Below, in pieces: positions 8,945 to 20,900 of a DNA stretch of 64,000 nucleotides. The position numbers and the translations under genes are program-made. Source of the DNA: CAZWVM01 sp964637705 (GTDB taxonomy: Bacteria; UBA8481). The notes under the pieces were generated by a model. That model saw nothing but the letters and a program-made list of their open reading frames with translations, did no database searches and was not told the origin of the DNA. The stretch spans positions 40,989 to 104,988 of the forward strand of contig CAZWVM010000001.1 in the NCBI GenBank assembly GCA_964637705.1, in the 5' to 3' direction. Positions within the stretch are counted from its first letter, which is position 1, and every line of letters begins with the position of its first letter.

Positions 8945-11900
8945 CGGTCGTCACCCGGTCCCGGCGCGGAAGCCAGCAGGGCGCGGGCCTCCTCTTCCGT
9001 CAGGGATTCCACCTCGGCCAGCAGGTCCTCGAGGCCGTCTGTCGATCCAAGGTCCGGGGCGCAGGCCGCCTGGGCGGCCACGGTCGGCTTCCCGAAGAAC
9101 TCGCGGATCGTCATCGCGACACCCGCCTCCTCGGCGAGGCGAGCCACGATGCGCATGGCCAGGAGCGAATGCCCGCCGAGTTCAAAGAAGTTGTCGTGCA
9201 CGCCGACCTTCTCCAGGCCCAGGACGTCGGCCCAGACCGCGGCCACGGCCCGCTCCGCCTCGTTGCGCGGCGCGACCCGCTCCCGGTCCCCCGGCGACGA
9301 GACCGGCTCCGGCAGGGCGCGGCGGTCGATCTTGCCGGAGGGAGTCAGCGGCAGAGCGTCGAGTCGGACGAACCACGAGGGCACCATGTAGTCGGGCAGG
9401 ACGGCGGCCGCATGCGACCTCAGTGCCTCGTCCGACACGGGGCCGTCCTCGACGATGTAGGCGGCCAGGGCGTCCCCGGTTTCCCGGCGGCGCGCGGCGA
9501 CCACGGCATCCCTGACCGCGGGATGGTCCCTGAGCCGGGCCTCGATCTCACCGGGTTCGATCCGGAAGCCGCGCACCTTGACCTGGAAATCGATCCGGCC
9601 GAGGAACTCGATCGTGCCGTCGGGCCGCCAGCGTCCACGATCCCCCGTGCGGTACATCATCGATCCGGTATCGCCCGCGAAGGGATCGGGAACGAACCGG
9701 GCCTCGGTCAGTTCCGGATCGCCGACGTAGCCCGCCCCGACGCCGACACCACCGACCACGATCTCGCCCGGAGCCCCGATCGGCACCGGTTTCAAATCGC
9801 CGTCCAGGACATACATGCGCGTATTCGGAACCGGGCACCCGATGGGCACGACGGGCAGCGGCACCGCGGTCGCCCGGGGGACTTCGCACCAACCGCAGAT
9901 GTCGGTGCACTCGGTGGGCCCGTAATTATTGAAGAGACGCGCCGCGCAGGAGGGGTTCTTGAACCAGGGCCAGAGGCGGGCCGCGTCGACCGGTTCTCCT
10001 CCGAGGTGAACCGCCCTAAGCGAGGACAGCCGGCTCCATGACCCGGGGCCGATGTTTTCGAGGAGCGCGTACAGCATGCTCGGGGTGCCGTTGAAGAGCG
10101 TCACCGATTCCTTCTCGACGAGGGCCGCGGTCTCGCGCGCGTCGAACGGACCGTCGGGGCGGAAGAGCACGCGACCGCCGACGAGCAAGGGAGCGAAGAG
10201 ATTCTTCTGGGTGAGATCGAAGCTCAAGGACGTGACCACGAGACCCGCGGTCGAAGCGTCGAGCGCGCTCGCCTCGATGTACCAGTTGAGCAGGTTGACG
10301 AAGCCGCGATGGCGCACGGCCGCGCCCTTGGGACGACCGGTGGAACCCGAGGTGTAGATGGCATACACCAGGTCGTCCTCTTCCCCCTCGGGCAGACCGA
10401 CCGGTTCATCGCCACCGGTCTCGACCCGCGACGCGTCGATCACGGGGCCGGTGAAGACACCGTCGGGAATCTCGTGCCTCCCGTCGGTCACGGCCGCGAC
10501 CGCGCCGCAGTCCGAGAGCATGAACGCGACGCGATCGCGCGGATAGTCCGGGCTCACGGGAACATACGCGGCGCGGGTCTTCAGGATCCCGAGGATCCCC
10601 ACGAGGGCGAGCTCGGAACGGCCGGCGAAAAGCGCGACCTTGTCGCCGGGTTTCACGCCCCGGTCCACGAGCCGCGCCGCCAGGCGCGCGGACCGTCGTT
10701 CCAGCTCGGCGTAAGTCAGGCGCCCGTCACCGCACGCGACCGCGATCGCATCGGGCGTGCGCGCGGCCTGGGCCGCGACGAGCCGGGTGACGGTTCCGCG
10801 CGGGCTCTCGCCGCCCCGATCGTTGAATCCATGAAGCACCGCCGCGCGCTCCTCCGGCGGCAGCGCCAGCAGGTTCCCGAGAGGCGCGGCGGGATCGGCG
10901 GCGGCGAGGAAGAGCAACAGGTGGTCGATGATGCGCCGGATGGTCCGGGCGTCCAGAATCGCCGCGTTGTAGAAGAAGATGACGGAGAGATCGTCCGCGC
11001 GCTCCTCGACCTCCAGGTCGATGTCGAATTTCACGCCGGAAGAATCGAGCGGGAAGTGCGCACACGTGAGCCCCGCCATCGACATCTCCACGGGACCGCC
11101 GGGAAGCCAGCTCACCGAGGCCTGGAAGAGGGGCGCCGCATCGAGATGGCGGTCCGGCTGGAGCGCGTCCACGACGCGCTCGAACGGGGCCTCGCGGTTC
11201 GCGTAGGCCTCCAGCGCGGCCTGGCGCGCACTCTCGACGAGCGCCGCGAAGGTCCGGTCGCGGGCGACCTCGATCCGCAGGACGAGCGTGTTCACGAAGA
11301 GGCCGAGCAGGGATTCGGTGCCGGGTTCCAGCCGGTTCTCCACGGGGAAGCCGATGCAGACCTCCTCCTGCCCGCCGAACCGCGCCAGCACCGCGGCCCA
11401 GGCCGCCGCGAAGATCATGAAGAGGCTGGCGCCGGCCGACGAAGCCATCGCGCGGAGACGAGCGGTCACCGCGGGATCGATCGTGAATGTTTCCCTCGCC
11501 CCGTGGGGGATCGAGCCGGCGCGCGGCCGGTCGAGGGGCAGGTCGAGGAGCTGCGGCGCGCCGGCGAGCCGCTGCTTCCAGTAATCGACCTGGGCCTCGA
11601 ACGCCCCCGTCTCGACGCGCTGTCGCATGGCGACGGCATAATCCGCGTAGGCGAAGGAACCCGGGGGCGCCGATGGTTCCCGGCCCACGCGTCGCGCCTC
11701 GTAGGCGGCCGCCAGTTCGTCGCGAAGGACCCGGACGGACCTCCCGTCCGCGATGATGTGATGCAGGACGAGGAGCAGGACGTGATCCTCATCGTCCAGG
11801 CGATACAGGCGGGCGCGCAGGAGCGGGGCGTCCGTCAGCGTGAAGGGAATCGAGGCCTCGAGCGCGGCCAGCCTCCGCGCCTCGCGCTCGGCCGCCGGCC

Positions 11901-14900
11901 ACGACCGGAGATCGACGAGCGGAAGCGAAACCGGTGTCGACGGATGAATCCTCTGGCGCGGCTCTCCCCGGAACGATTCGAAGGATGTGCGCAGGACTTC
12001 GTGCCTCTTCACCAGGTCCTCGAGGCATCGGCCCAGCACATCCGCGTCGAGGGCGCCCCGGAGCCGCATCGACTGGATCACGTTGTAGCTCGCGTCGGCG
12101 GGTTCGAGTTGCTGGAGGAACCAGAGGCGCTCCTGGGCCGGAGAAAGCGGGATAGGTTCGTCGCGCGAGACGATCGGGATCGCGGCGGAACCGGCCGGTA
12201 CAACCGGCTCAGCCGGCGCAACCGGCGCGGCCGGCGCAACCGGTGCAGCCGGCTCCGCGCCGGGCGTCGTTTCCCGGCGCGATTCCACGAAGGCCGCGAG
12301 GCGCGCCACGGTCGGGTTCTCGTAGATCGTGCGCACCGTCACCGGCGCGCCGGTCCTCTCCCGAATCCGCGCCGCCAGGCGGACCGCCAGCAGGGAATCG
12401 CCGCCGACCCGGCCGAAGTCGTCGTCCCGGCCGAGATCCTCCAGCCCGAGCACCTCGATCCATGCGTTCGCGACGACGTGCTCGACCTCGCTCCCCGCCC
12501 ACCGCGCGTGCCCCGCCCGATCATCCGATCGTTGGTTCGCCGCAGCGACTCCTTCCTCCGCCACGAGGCAGCGGTCCGCGGTGCGGGACGACTGCTTCAT
12601 GTCGAAGGGCGTCACGATGATGTTTCCGACGCCGGAGGCGATCACGCGCGTGAAGGCCCGTCTCCCCTCCTCGGCCGCCAGGCCGGGCGGCAGATCCTGT
12701 CCAGTCAGGGCGCGGTGAAGCCGGGCGGTCTCGACGGCCATGCCGATCTCGTGCCAGCGGCCCCACGCGATCGAGACGAGCGGAGGCCCCTCGACCTCGG
12801 CGAGAGCGTTCATGAAGGCGGCCGAGGCGGCATACGCCGATTGGCCGAGACCCCCGAGGAATGCGTTCGTGGAGGAACAGAGCGCGATGAAGTCCGGAGC
12901 GTCGCCGGCGAGCGCGGCCCGGAGGCCGATCGTCCCGTGGATCTTCGCCGCGAACTCGGCCTCGACCGATTCCCGGCTTCTCGTCGCGATCAATCCCCCC
13001 CCGGGAATCCCCGCGGCGTGGATCACCCCGTCGATCCGCCCTCGCCGCCGGCGCGTCTCCGCGACGAGCGATGCCGTCCACGACGCGTCCGCGACATCGC
13101 CCGTCACGACGGAGACCTCCGCGCCGAGAGCCTCGAGTTCTCTCACGGCCCGGGTCCGCGCATCGGCCTCGTCGCCCGGCAGGCCCTGCCGCGCCACGAG
13201 GATCAACGACACGCCGCGGGCGCCCTCCGCCACGGAGCGAGCCAATTCCCGTCCGACACCGCCGAGACCGCCCGTGACGAGATACGTGCCCCCGTCCCGG
13301 AAAGCGGGCCGGACGGAAGCGAGCGGCCGGCCGGAGAACGTCTCGCCCCACCGCTCGCCGCCGCGAATCGCCACCAGGGGCTCGTCGTGCGGGACCTCGG
13401 CCTCGGCTAGAATCCTCGCCGGCAGGCCAGGGGCGCCCAGGTCCTCATCCCGCAGGTCGAGACCGCGGCAGACGAGGTGGGCGTTTTCCTGCGGCACGAC
13501 GCGGATCAGCCCCAGAACGGCTGAGCGCCCGGGCGCGATCGGTTCGTCACCGAGGACGCGCTTCATCCGCGTCGAGAGAAGGGTGACACGGCAGGACGAC
13601 GGTTGAACGGCGAGCGCCTGAACGAGGCGGAAGAGGCTGAAGAACCCGCGCTCGAGATCGTCTTCGACGCTTTCCTCACCGCGCCCGACCAGGCCCGCGT
13701 GAAAGACGTGATCCGGCGCGCGTCCCGAGGGATCGGTGATCGATGCGAAGTCATCACGGACATCCCGGCGCGCGACGACGGCGCCCCGCGCCGCCAGAAG
13801 GGCCTCGATCCTGTCCCCCATCCCGCCACCGCCGACGACGAGACAGGACCGCCCTTCCCACGATACCGGCGCGGTGGCCGGCAAGGCGGGCAGGCGAATC
13901 CAGGTCGATGCCTCGAAGACATCGTCGTGCGTTCGACGGGAAACCGACGCCGCCCGCGCGCCCTCTCCTCCCGCGGCCTCGATCCAGTGGCGATGCCCGT
14001 CGCGGGGGTGACCCGGCAGGACGACCTTGCGCCGCTCCTCCGGTGCGAAGAGCCCGGCCTCATCCAGCGCCGCGCCGGCCATCCACGCCTCGCCCAGCGA
14101 CGAGAGCAGGAACGTGGCGTCGTCGTGGAGTTCGTCGGCGTTGCGAAGCGAGGTGAGAATGACGTGGCGGGGATGACGCGCGGGATGGTGTCGGACCGCG
14201 TTCGCCAGCGACCGTCCCGGACCGATCTCCACGAAGATGCGGTCGGGGTCATCCATCACCGCGGACAAACCGTCCTGGAAACGCACCGTCTCGCGAAGGT
14301 GCCGGGCCCAGTAGGAGGGATCGCAGGCCTCGTCGGGGGTCATGAAACGACCGTCGAGGTTCGAGACGATCGGGATGTGCGGCGCCGAGAGGCGCACGCG
14401 TCCCATCACGGCCGCGAAGGCGTCGCGCACGGGATCGAGGAGAGGCGAATGGGCGGCCCGGCGGACCGGGAGGTCGTGGACCTCGAACCCCTTCGCCGCC
14501 ATCTCCTGAGCGAAACGGGCGACGTCCTCGGCGAGACCCGAGACCGCGCAGAGCCCGGGCGAGTTGACGGCGGCGAGGGCGAGGTGAGCGGGCAGAAGGG
14601 GCCGGAGATCATTCTCCCCGAGCCGCACGGCGAGCATGGCTCCCGCGGGGGTGGAGTCCATCAGGCGACCGCGTTCGTGCACGGCGAAGAGGGCATCTTC
14701 GCGCGAGAGGATCCCGGCGACGCAGGCCGCGGCGAAGTCTCCCCCGCTGTGCCCGATCAGCGCGTCAGGTCGGAGACCCCGGTCCATCCAGAACCGGGCC
14801 AGGGCGAGTTGGAGCGCGAGGAGCGCGGGCTGGCTCGCGGCCTGCGACCAGGACGCGGCGGGCGGGCCGGCCGCATCGAAGAGAAGAGCGCGGACGTCAT

Positions 14901-17900
14901 GACCGGAGAACGACGATACGTGAGCGGCGCACGCGTCGATCTCGTCCCGGAACCCGGCAAAGGCGTCGTAGATCCCGCGCGCCATGCCGGGATACTGGCC
15001 TCCCTGTCCCGAGCAGGCGAAGACCACGCTCCGGCCCGCACTGTCGTCGGCGCGCGTGAAGACGCGTTCCGGATCCCGCGCGCGGAGAGCGGTCGCCGCC
15101 TGCGCCGCATCGCGGCAGACCGCGATCCGGCGATGGTGATGGCGCTTCCGACCCGCGACCAGCGTGAAGGCCGCGGCCGGCAGGCCGGGCGCGCCTGGGC
15201 GGGCGAAGGTCTCGGCGAGGTCGTCGGTCAGGCGTTCGAGCGCCGCGGGGGTCCGGGCGGAGAGGACGAGGAGACGCGGCTCATCCACGGGCGGCACCGC
15301 GGCGTGGGGAGGCGGTTCCTCGAGGATCACGTGGGCGTTCGTGCCGCCGAGCCCGAAGGAACTGACCGCCGCGATCCTCGGCCGATCCTCGGTCCACGGC
15401 GCGAGCGCCGTGTTGACGCGGAACGGACCCGCGGCGAGATCGAGCCGCGGATTCGGGCTCGCAAAGTGGAGGCTCGGCGGGATCGCGCCGTGCTTCACCG
15501 CCAGCACGGCCTTGATCAGGCCGGCCACGCCCGCGGCCGCGTCGAGGTGACCGATGTTCGTCTTGACCGATCCCAGGGCGCAGGGTTCGTCGCGCCGGGC
15601 GCCGCCGCAGGCGCGCCAGGCGCGCGCCAACGCCGCGATCTCGATGGGATCGCCGATCGGGGTGGCCGTGCCGTGAGCCTCGACGTAGCCGATGGCCGAG
15701 GGCGCGACGCCCGCCCGGCGCAGGGCGGCCTCGATCACCGCGCTCTGCCCCTCGACGCTCGGCGCGGTGTAGCCCGCCTTCACCGCGCCGTCATTGTTGA
15801 TCGCCGCGCCGCGGATGACGGCGTGGATCTCGTCGCCGTCGGCAAGGGCGTCGTCCAGCCGCTTGAGCAGCACGGCGCCGGCGCCGCTCCCGGAGACGAT
15901 GCCGGCGGCCGCCGCGTCGAAGGCGCGGCAGTGTCCGTCCGGCGAGAAGATCATCCCCTCCTCGTACCGGTATCCGGCGACCTGGGGCACCCGCACCGAG
16001 ACGCCGCCCGCGATCGCGGCATCGCACTCTCCGCGCGCCAGGCTCTCGCACGCCAGCGTGACCGCGACGAGCGAGGTCGAGCAGGCGGTCTGCACGTTCA
16101 CGCTCGGACCCTTCAGGTTCAGCTTGTACGAGACGCGGGTCGGGAGGTAGTCCTTGTCGTTCGTGATCATGAGCTGGAACCCGCCCACGGAGCGGACGAC
16201 GTCCTCGCGCGTGGCGATGTGGCGCAGCAGGTAGGTGTTCATCGCCGACCCGGCGAAGACGCCGATCGGGCCCGCGGCGCGCTCCGGATCGATCCCGGCG
16301 TTCTCGAGCGCCTCCCGCGCGACCTCGAGGAAGAGCCTCTGCTGCGGATCGATCAGCTCCGCCTCGCGGGGGCTGTAGTCGAAGAAGGCCGCGTCGAACT
16401 CGTCGATCGGGACGGGGAGCGGCGCGTAGGCGCGGACATAGTCCGGCTGCGCGATGAGCGACGGACCCTCGCCCGCGGCGAGCAGTTCCTCGTCCGTGAA
16501 GAACCGCACCGACTCGACCCCGTCCCGCAGGTTGAGCCAGTATTCGTCGGTGTTCCGCGCGCCCGGGAAGCGGCAGGCCATGCCGATCACGGCGATCGCG
16601 CCCGCGCCGGACACCGCCCGTCGCGCGCCGACGCCGGGGCGGACACCGTCGCCCTTCTCGCCGTCCTTCCCGGCCAGGTGCCGCGCCAGCCGCCGGATCG
16701 TCGGGTGCTCGAAGAGCTCGACGAGCGTCAGCGCCGGGCCGAAGGTCTCCTGGAGCCGAGCGTGGACGCGGATCATCTTCAGGGAGTGCCCGCCCACGTC
16801 GAAGAAGTTCTCGTCCGCGCCGACCTTCTCGATCCCGAGCACCTCCCGCCACGCCGCCGCGATCGATTCCTCGGCGGCCCCCCGGAGCAGGCCCTCCCCC
16901 TTCGCGGCGAGCGCCGCCTCGTCCGGCAGGCTCCGGCGATCGACCTTGCCGTTGGAGAGGAGCGGCAGGCGCGCGAGGAAGACGAAACGGGCCGGGACCA
17001 TCGCCTCCGGCAGGCGCTCGCGGAGCGCAGCGCGCATCTTCGCCTCGGAAGGCGGGGCGTCGGGTGACGCGACCCACGCGACGAGCGTCTTCTCGCCGGC
17101 CGCCTCCCGCGCCATGACGATCGCGTCGGCCACGCCCTCGCAGTTCCTCAGCGCCGCCTCGATCTCGCCCAGCTCGATCCGGAAGCCGCGGATCTTGACC
17201 TGGTGATCGATGCGGCCGAGGTATTCGATGGCCCCGTCGTCCCGGTAGCGGGCCAGGTCGCCGGTGCGGTACAGGACCCGCTCACGCCGGCCCGGGATCC
17301 CGGGATCGACCCGGACGAACTTCTCCGCCGTCAATTCCGGCCGATTCCAGTAGCCGCGCGCCAGGCCGATGCCCCCGATGAAGAGTTCGCCCGGCACGCC
17401 GGGCGGAACCGGCCGGCGACGGTGATCGAGGATGCACAGCTCCACGTTCGCGATCGGGCGCCCGATCGGAACCGGCACGCCCTCGCCCTTCCGGCACGGC
17501 CACGAGGAGACATCCACCGCCGCCTCGGTGGGGCCGTACAGGTTGTGCAGCTCCGCCCCGAAGCGCTCGAGGAAGCGGTCGCGGAGATCGGCGGTGAGTT
17601 CCTCGCCGCTGGCCATCACGCGCTCGAGTCCCGGGCAGCGCCCCGCTCCGACGGCCTCGACGAAGGCGCGGAGCATCGACGGCACGAAGTGGATCGTGGT
17701 GACGCCGTGCCGCTCGACGCACTCCACGATGTACTGCGGATCGCGATGCCCGCCCGGTTGCGCCACGACGAGACGGGCCCCGGCCATGAGCGGCCAGAAG
17801 AATTCCCAGACCGAGACATCGAAGCCGAAGGGCGTCTTCTGCAGGACCGCGTCCGAGGCGTCGAGCCGATACTCGTCCTGCATCCAGAGGAGGCGGTTGG

Positions 17901-20900
17901 CGATACCCGCGTGGGTGTTCATGGCGCCCTTGGGTTCCCCGGTCGAACCCGAGGTGTAGATGACGTAGGCCAGGTTCCACGGCTCGAGGCGGCGCGCCGG
18001 CGGCTCGGACGGGAGCTCGGACAGCGCGGCACGCGCGGTATCGAGGGCGATGACCGCTCCGCCGAATCCTTCGGCGGCCTCGGTCACGACGGGCGCCAGC
18101 CGCGACGAGGTCAGGATGACGGTCGGCCTCGCGTCCCGGATCATGAACGCGAGGCGCGGACGAGGCAGATCGGGATCGAGCGGGACATACGCCGCCGCCG
18201 CCTTCAAGGCCCCGTAGAGCGCCTCGACCATCTCGATCGAGCGCTCCAGGGCCACGCCGACGAGCGTCTCCGGGCCGACGCCCAGCGACCGCAGGCGATG
18301 CGCCAGCCGGTTCGCGCGGACATCCAGCTCGCGGTAGGTCATGCTCCCCGCGCCGTCCATCACCAACGCCGGCGCATCCGGCGTTCGCCGGGCCTGTTCC
18401 TCGAAGTGATCGATGATCGTCTTCTCGAGCGGGTAGTCGCGCCGCGTCGCGTTCCACTCCACGAGCACGCGCCGTTCTTCCTCCGCCGTCATCGCGCTCA
18501 CGTCGCCGACCGGCGCATCCTCCCGCGCGGCCCTCACCAGCGTCTCCAGCACGGTCTCGAAATGCCGGAGGATCCGGCCTGCATCCGGCGCTCCGATCCG
18601 TGCCTCGTCGAAGATGACGGCCACGTCGAGACGCGTGCCCGCGGTCACGACGACGCTCAAGGGGTAGTTGGTCCGCTCGAAGACCCCCACGTCCTCGACG
18701 CCGAGCCGACCGCATCGACCTCGGAGCGATTCGTCCACGGGATAGTTTTCGAGCACGACGAGGCTCTCGAAGAGTTCCGAGCCGCGCGGCAAGTCGGTGA
18801 ATTCCCTGAGGTGAGCGAGCGGGTCGTGGGCATGGGCCTCGCGCGCGGCTTGCCGGGCCTGGATCGCCGAGAGCCACTCCGGGACCGCCGCGTCCTCCTC
18901 GATGCGCAGCCGGACCGGCACGGTGCCGATGAAGAGCCCGGCCATATCCCCGGAGCCGGAAAGATCCGCGGGCCGGCCCGCGTGGGCCGTGCCGAAGCAG
19001 ACGTCGGTGCGGCCGGTCAGGCGCGAGAGGAGCAGGCCCCAGGCCGTGGAGAGGAAGGTGTGAAGCGTCACGCGGCGCGAGCGCGCCAACTCCCTGATCT
19101 CGGCAAAGAGCCCGGGCGAAAGGGCGGCGCGGATCTCCCCCCTCCGCGACGCGCCTCGTCGCGGCTTCTCGAAGGGCAGCGGGGTCGGCTCGGAGAAGCC
19201 GCCCAGTTCCGCGCGCCAGAACTCCTCGGAGCCCGCGGCATCACGCCGCTCGTGCCAAGCCAGGAAATCGCTGAAGGGACGCACCGGCGGCAATACCGGC
19301 TCGCGTCGTTCTTCGGCCGCCGCAAGATATTCCATCACGTCCCTCAGGACGTTCGCGAGGCTCCAGCCGTCGAGAAGAACATGGTGGCTGCTCCAGGTGA
19401 AATGCCACCGGTCCTCGGCAAGCCGCGCATCGGCAAGCCGCGCATCGGCAAGCCGCGCATCGGCAAGCCGCGCGAGCGTGAAACGAAGCGGCGGACCCGC
19501 GGCCAGGTCGAAACCCGCGGCGCGATCCTCCTCCAGGAACGTCTCGATACGCGCGGTCTGCGCCGCCGCGTCGAGGCCGGACCAGTCCTCGTCCCGCCAG
19601 GCCGGCTCGGCATGCTTCAACTCAACGATCACGGGATCCCCGTCCGACGTCCTCCGTATGACCGACCTCAAGGCCGCGTGGCGCCTGATCGCGGCCTGCC
19701 ACGCGGAACGGAAGGCCGCGGGATCGAGCGCCCCTTTGAGTCTCATCGCGACCTGGGTGAAATACATGTCCGGCTCCCGGGCCAGGAGCGCATGGAAGAG
19801 AATCCCCTCCTGGGCGGGCGAGAGACGGTCGATCGACTCGACATTGCGCCGGAAGATCGGTTCGGCGAGCAGGCGATCGAGTTCCGACAGGGCGAGAGGA
19901 ATGCGGAAATCGGCGGGCGAGTAGCGGCCGGCGCCGGGCGCGCGGCAGGTTGCGACGATCGACGCGAGCGACTGGCGCAGGTCCTCGACCAGCGCCTCGA
20001 CCCTCCCGCGGGCAAGAGCGCGCCCGTTGAAGGCGACATCGATCTTCATGTGCCCTCCCGCGAGCACCGCGCTCACCTCCAGCGCGTGGCGGCGGCGGCG
20101 CGACGGGGCGACCGAGAGCCCGGCGAGATCGGGAAGGAACCGGAGTCGGGATCCGGCCGGAAGAAGCGCATCGAGACGACCCAGGTAATTGAAGACGACC
20201 GCGCCGCGGCGATCCGCACAGCGGCGATCCGCGCAGCGGCAATCCGCGCGGAGCCTCTCCTTGACCGCGATCAGGAAATCCTCGAGCGGGCCGGAGACCG
20301 GGCCGGAGAGTTCCACGCGGGAGATCGAGGTGAACCAGCCCGTCGTGCGCGTCAGGTCCAGCTCCTCCCCTCCGCGATCACGGCCGTGCCCCTCGATCTC
20401 GATCGCGTGGCTCCCCCGGCCGGTCCAACGCGTGAGCGCCTCCACGAGCCCGGCCACGATCGTCTCGGGCACCTGCAGGTTGAAAGCCTGCTGAGGTTCC
20501 GCGACGAGCGCGGCCGTGGTCTCGACATCGAGGACGAGGCCGACCTTGTCCTGGTCGCCGAAGGTTCCCGGGTCTCCGAGGAGCTCGCGTTCGTCCGCTC
20601 CGATGCCGCTCGGGGCCGACGCGTCGGAACCGGCCGTCGTCACGGCCCACTCCTGGTACGACGCGGTCCGGTCCGGGAGGCGGATGGCCTCCCCGGCCAG
20701 GACCTGGCGCAGGGCGGTGTCGAGGTCCTCGGCCAGGATGCGCCAGGAGACGCCGTCGATCACGAGATGATGGGCGACCAGGATCAGGCGGCGGGGCACG
20801 CCTTCCCGCTCGACCAGCGCCGCCCGGAAGAGCGGGCCGGTCTCGAGGTTCATCTCCTCGTTGAGCGCGCGCACGCGCGCCGCGGCGACCGGCGCGCCGG

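Noticed and set aside
19416..20250. CRISPR array
   Set aside because: The repeats are directly adjacent 15-bp coding units without spacers.
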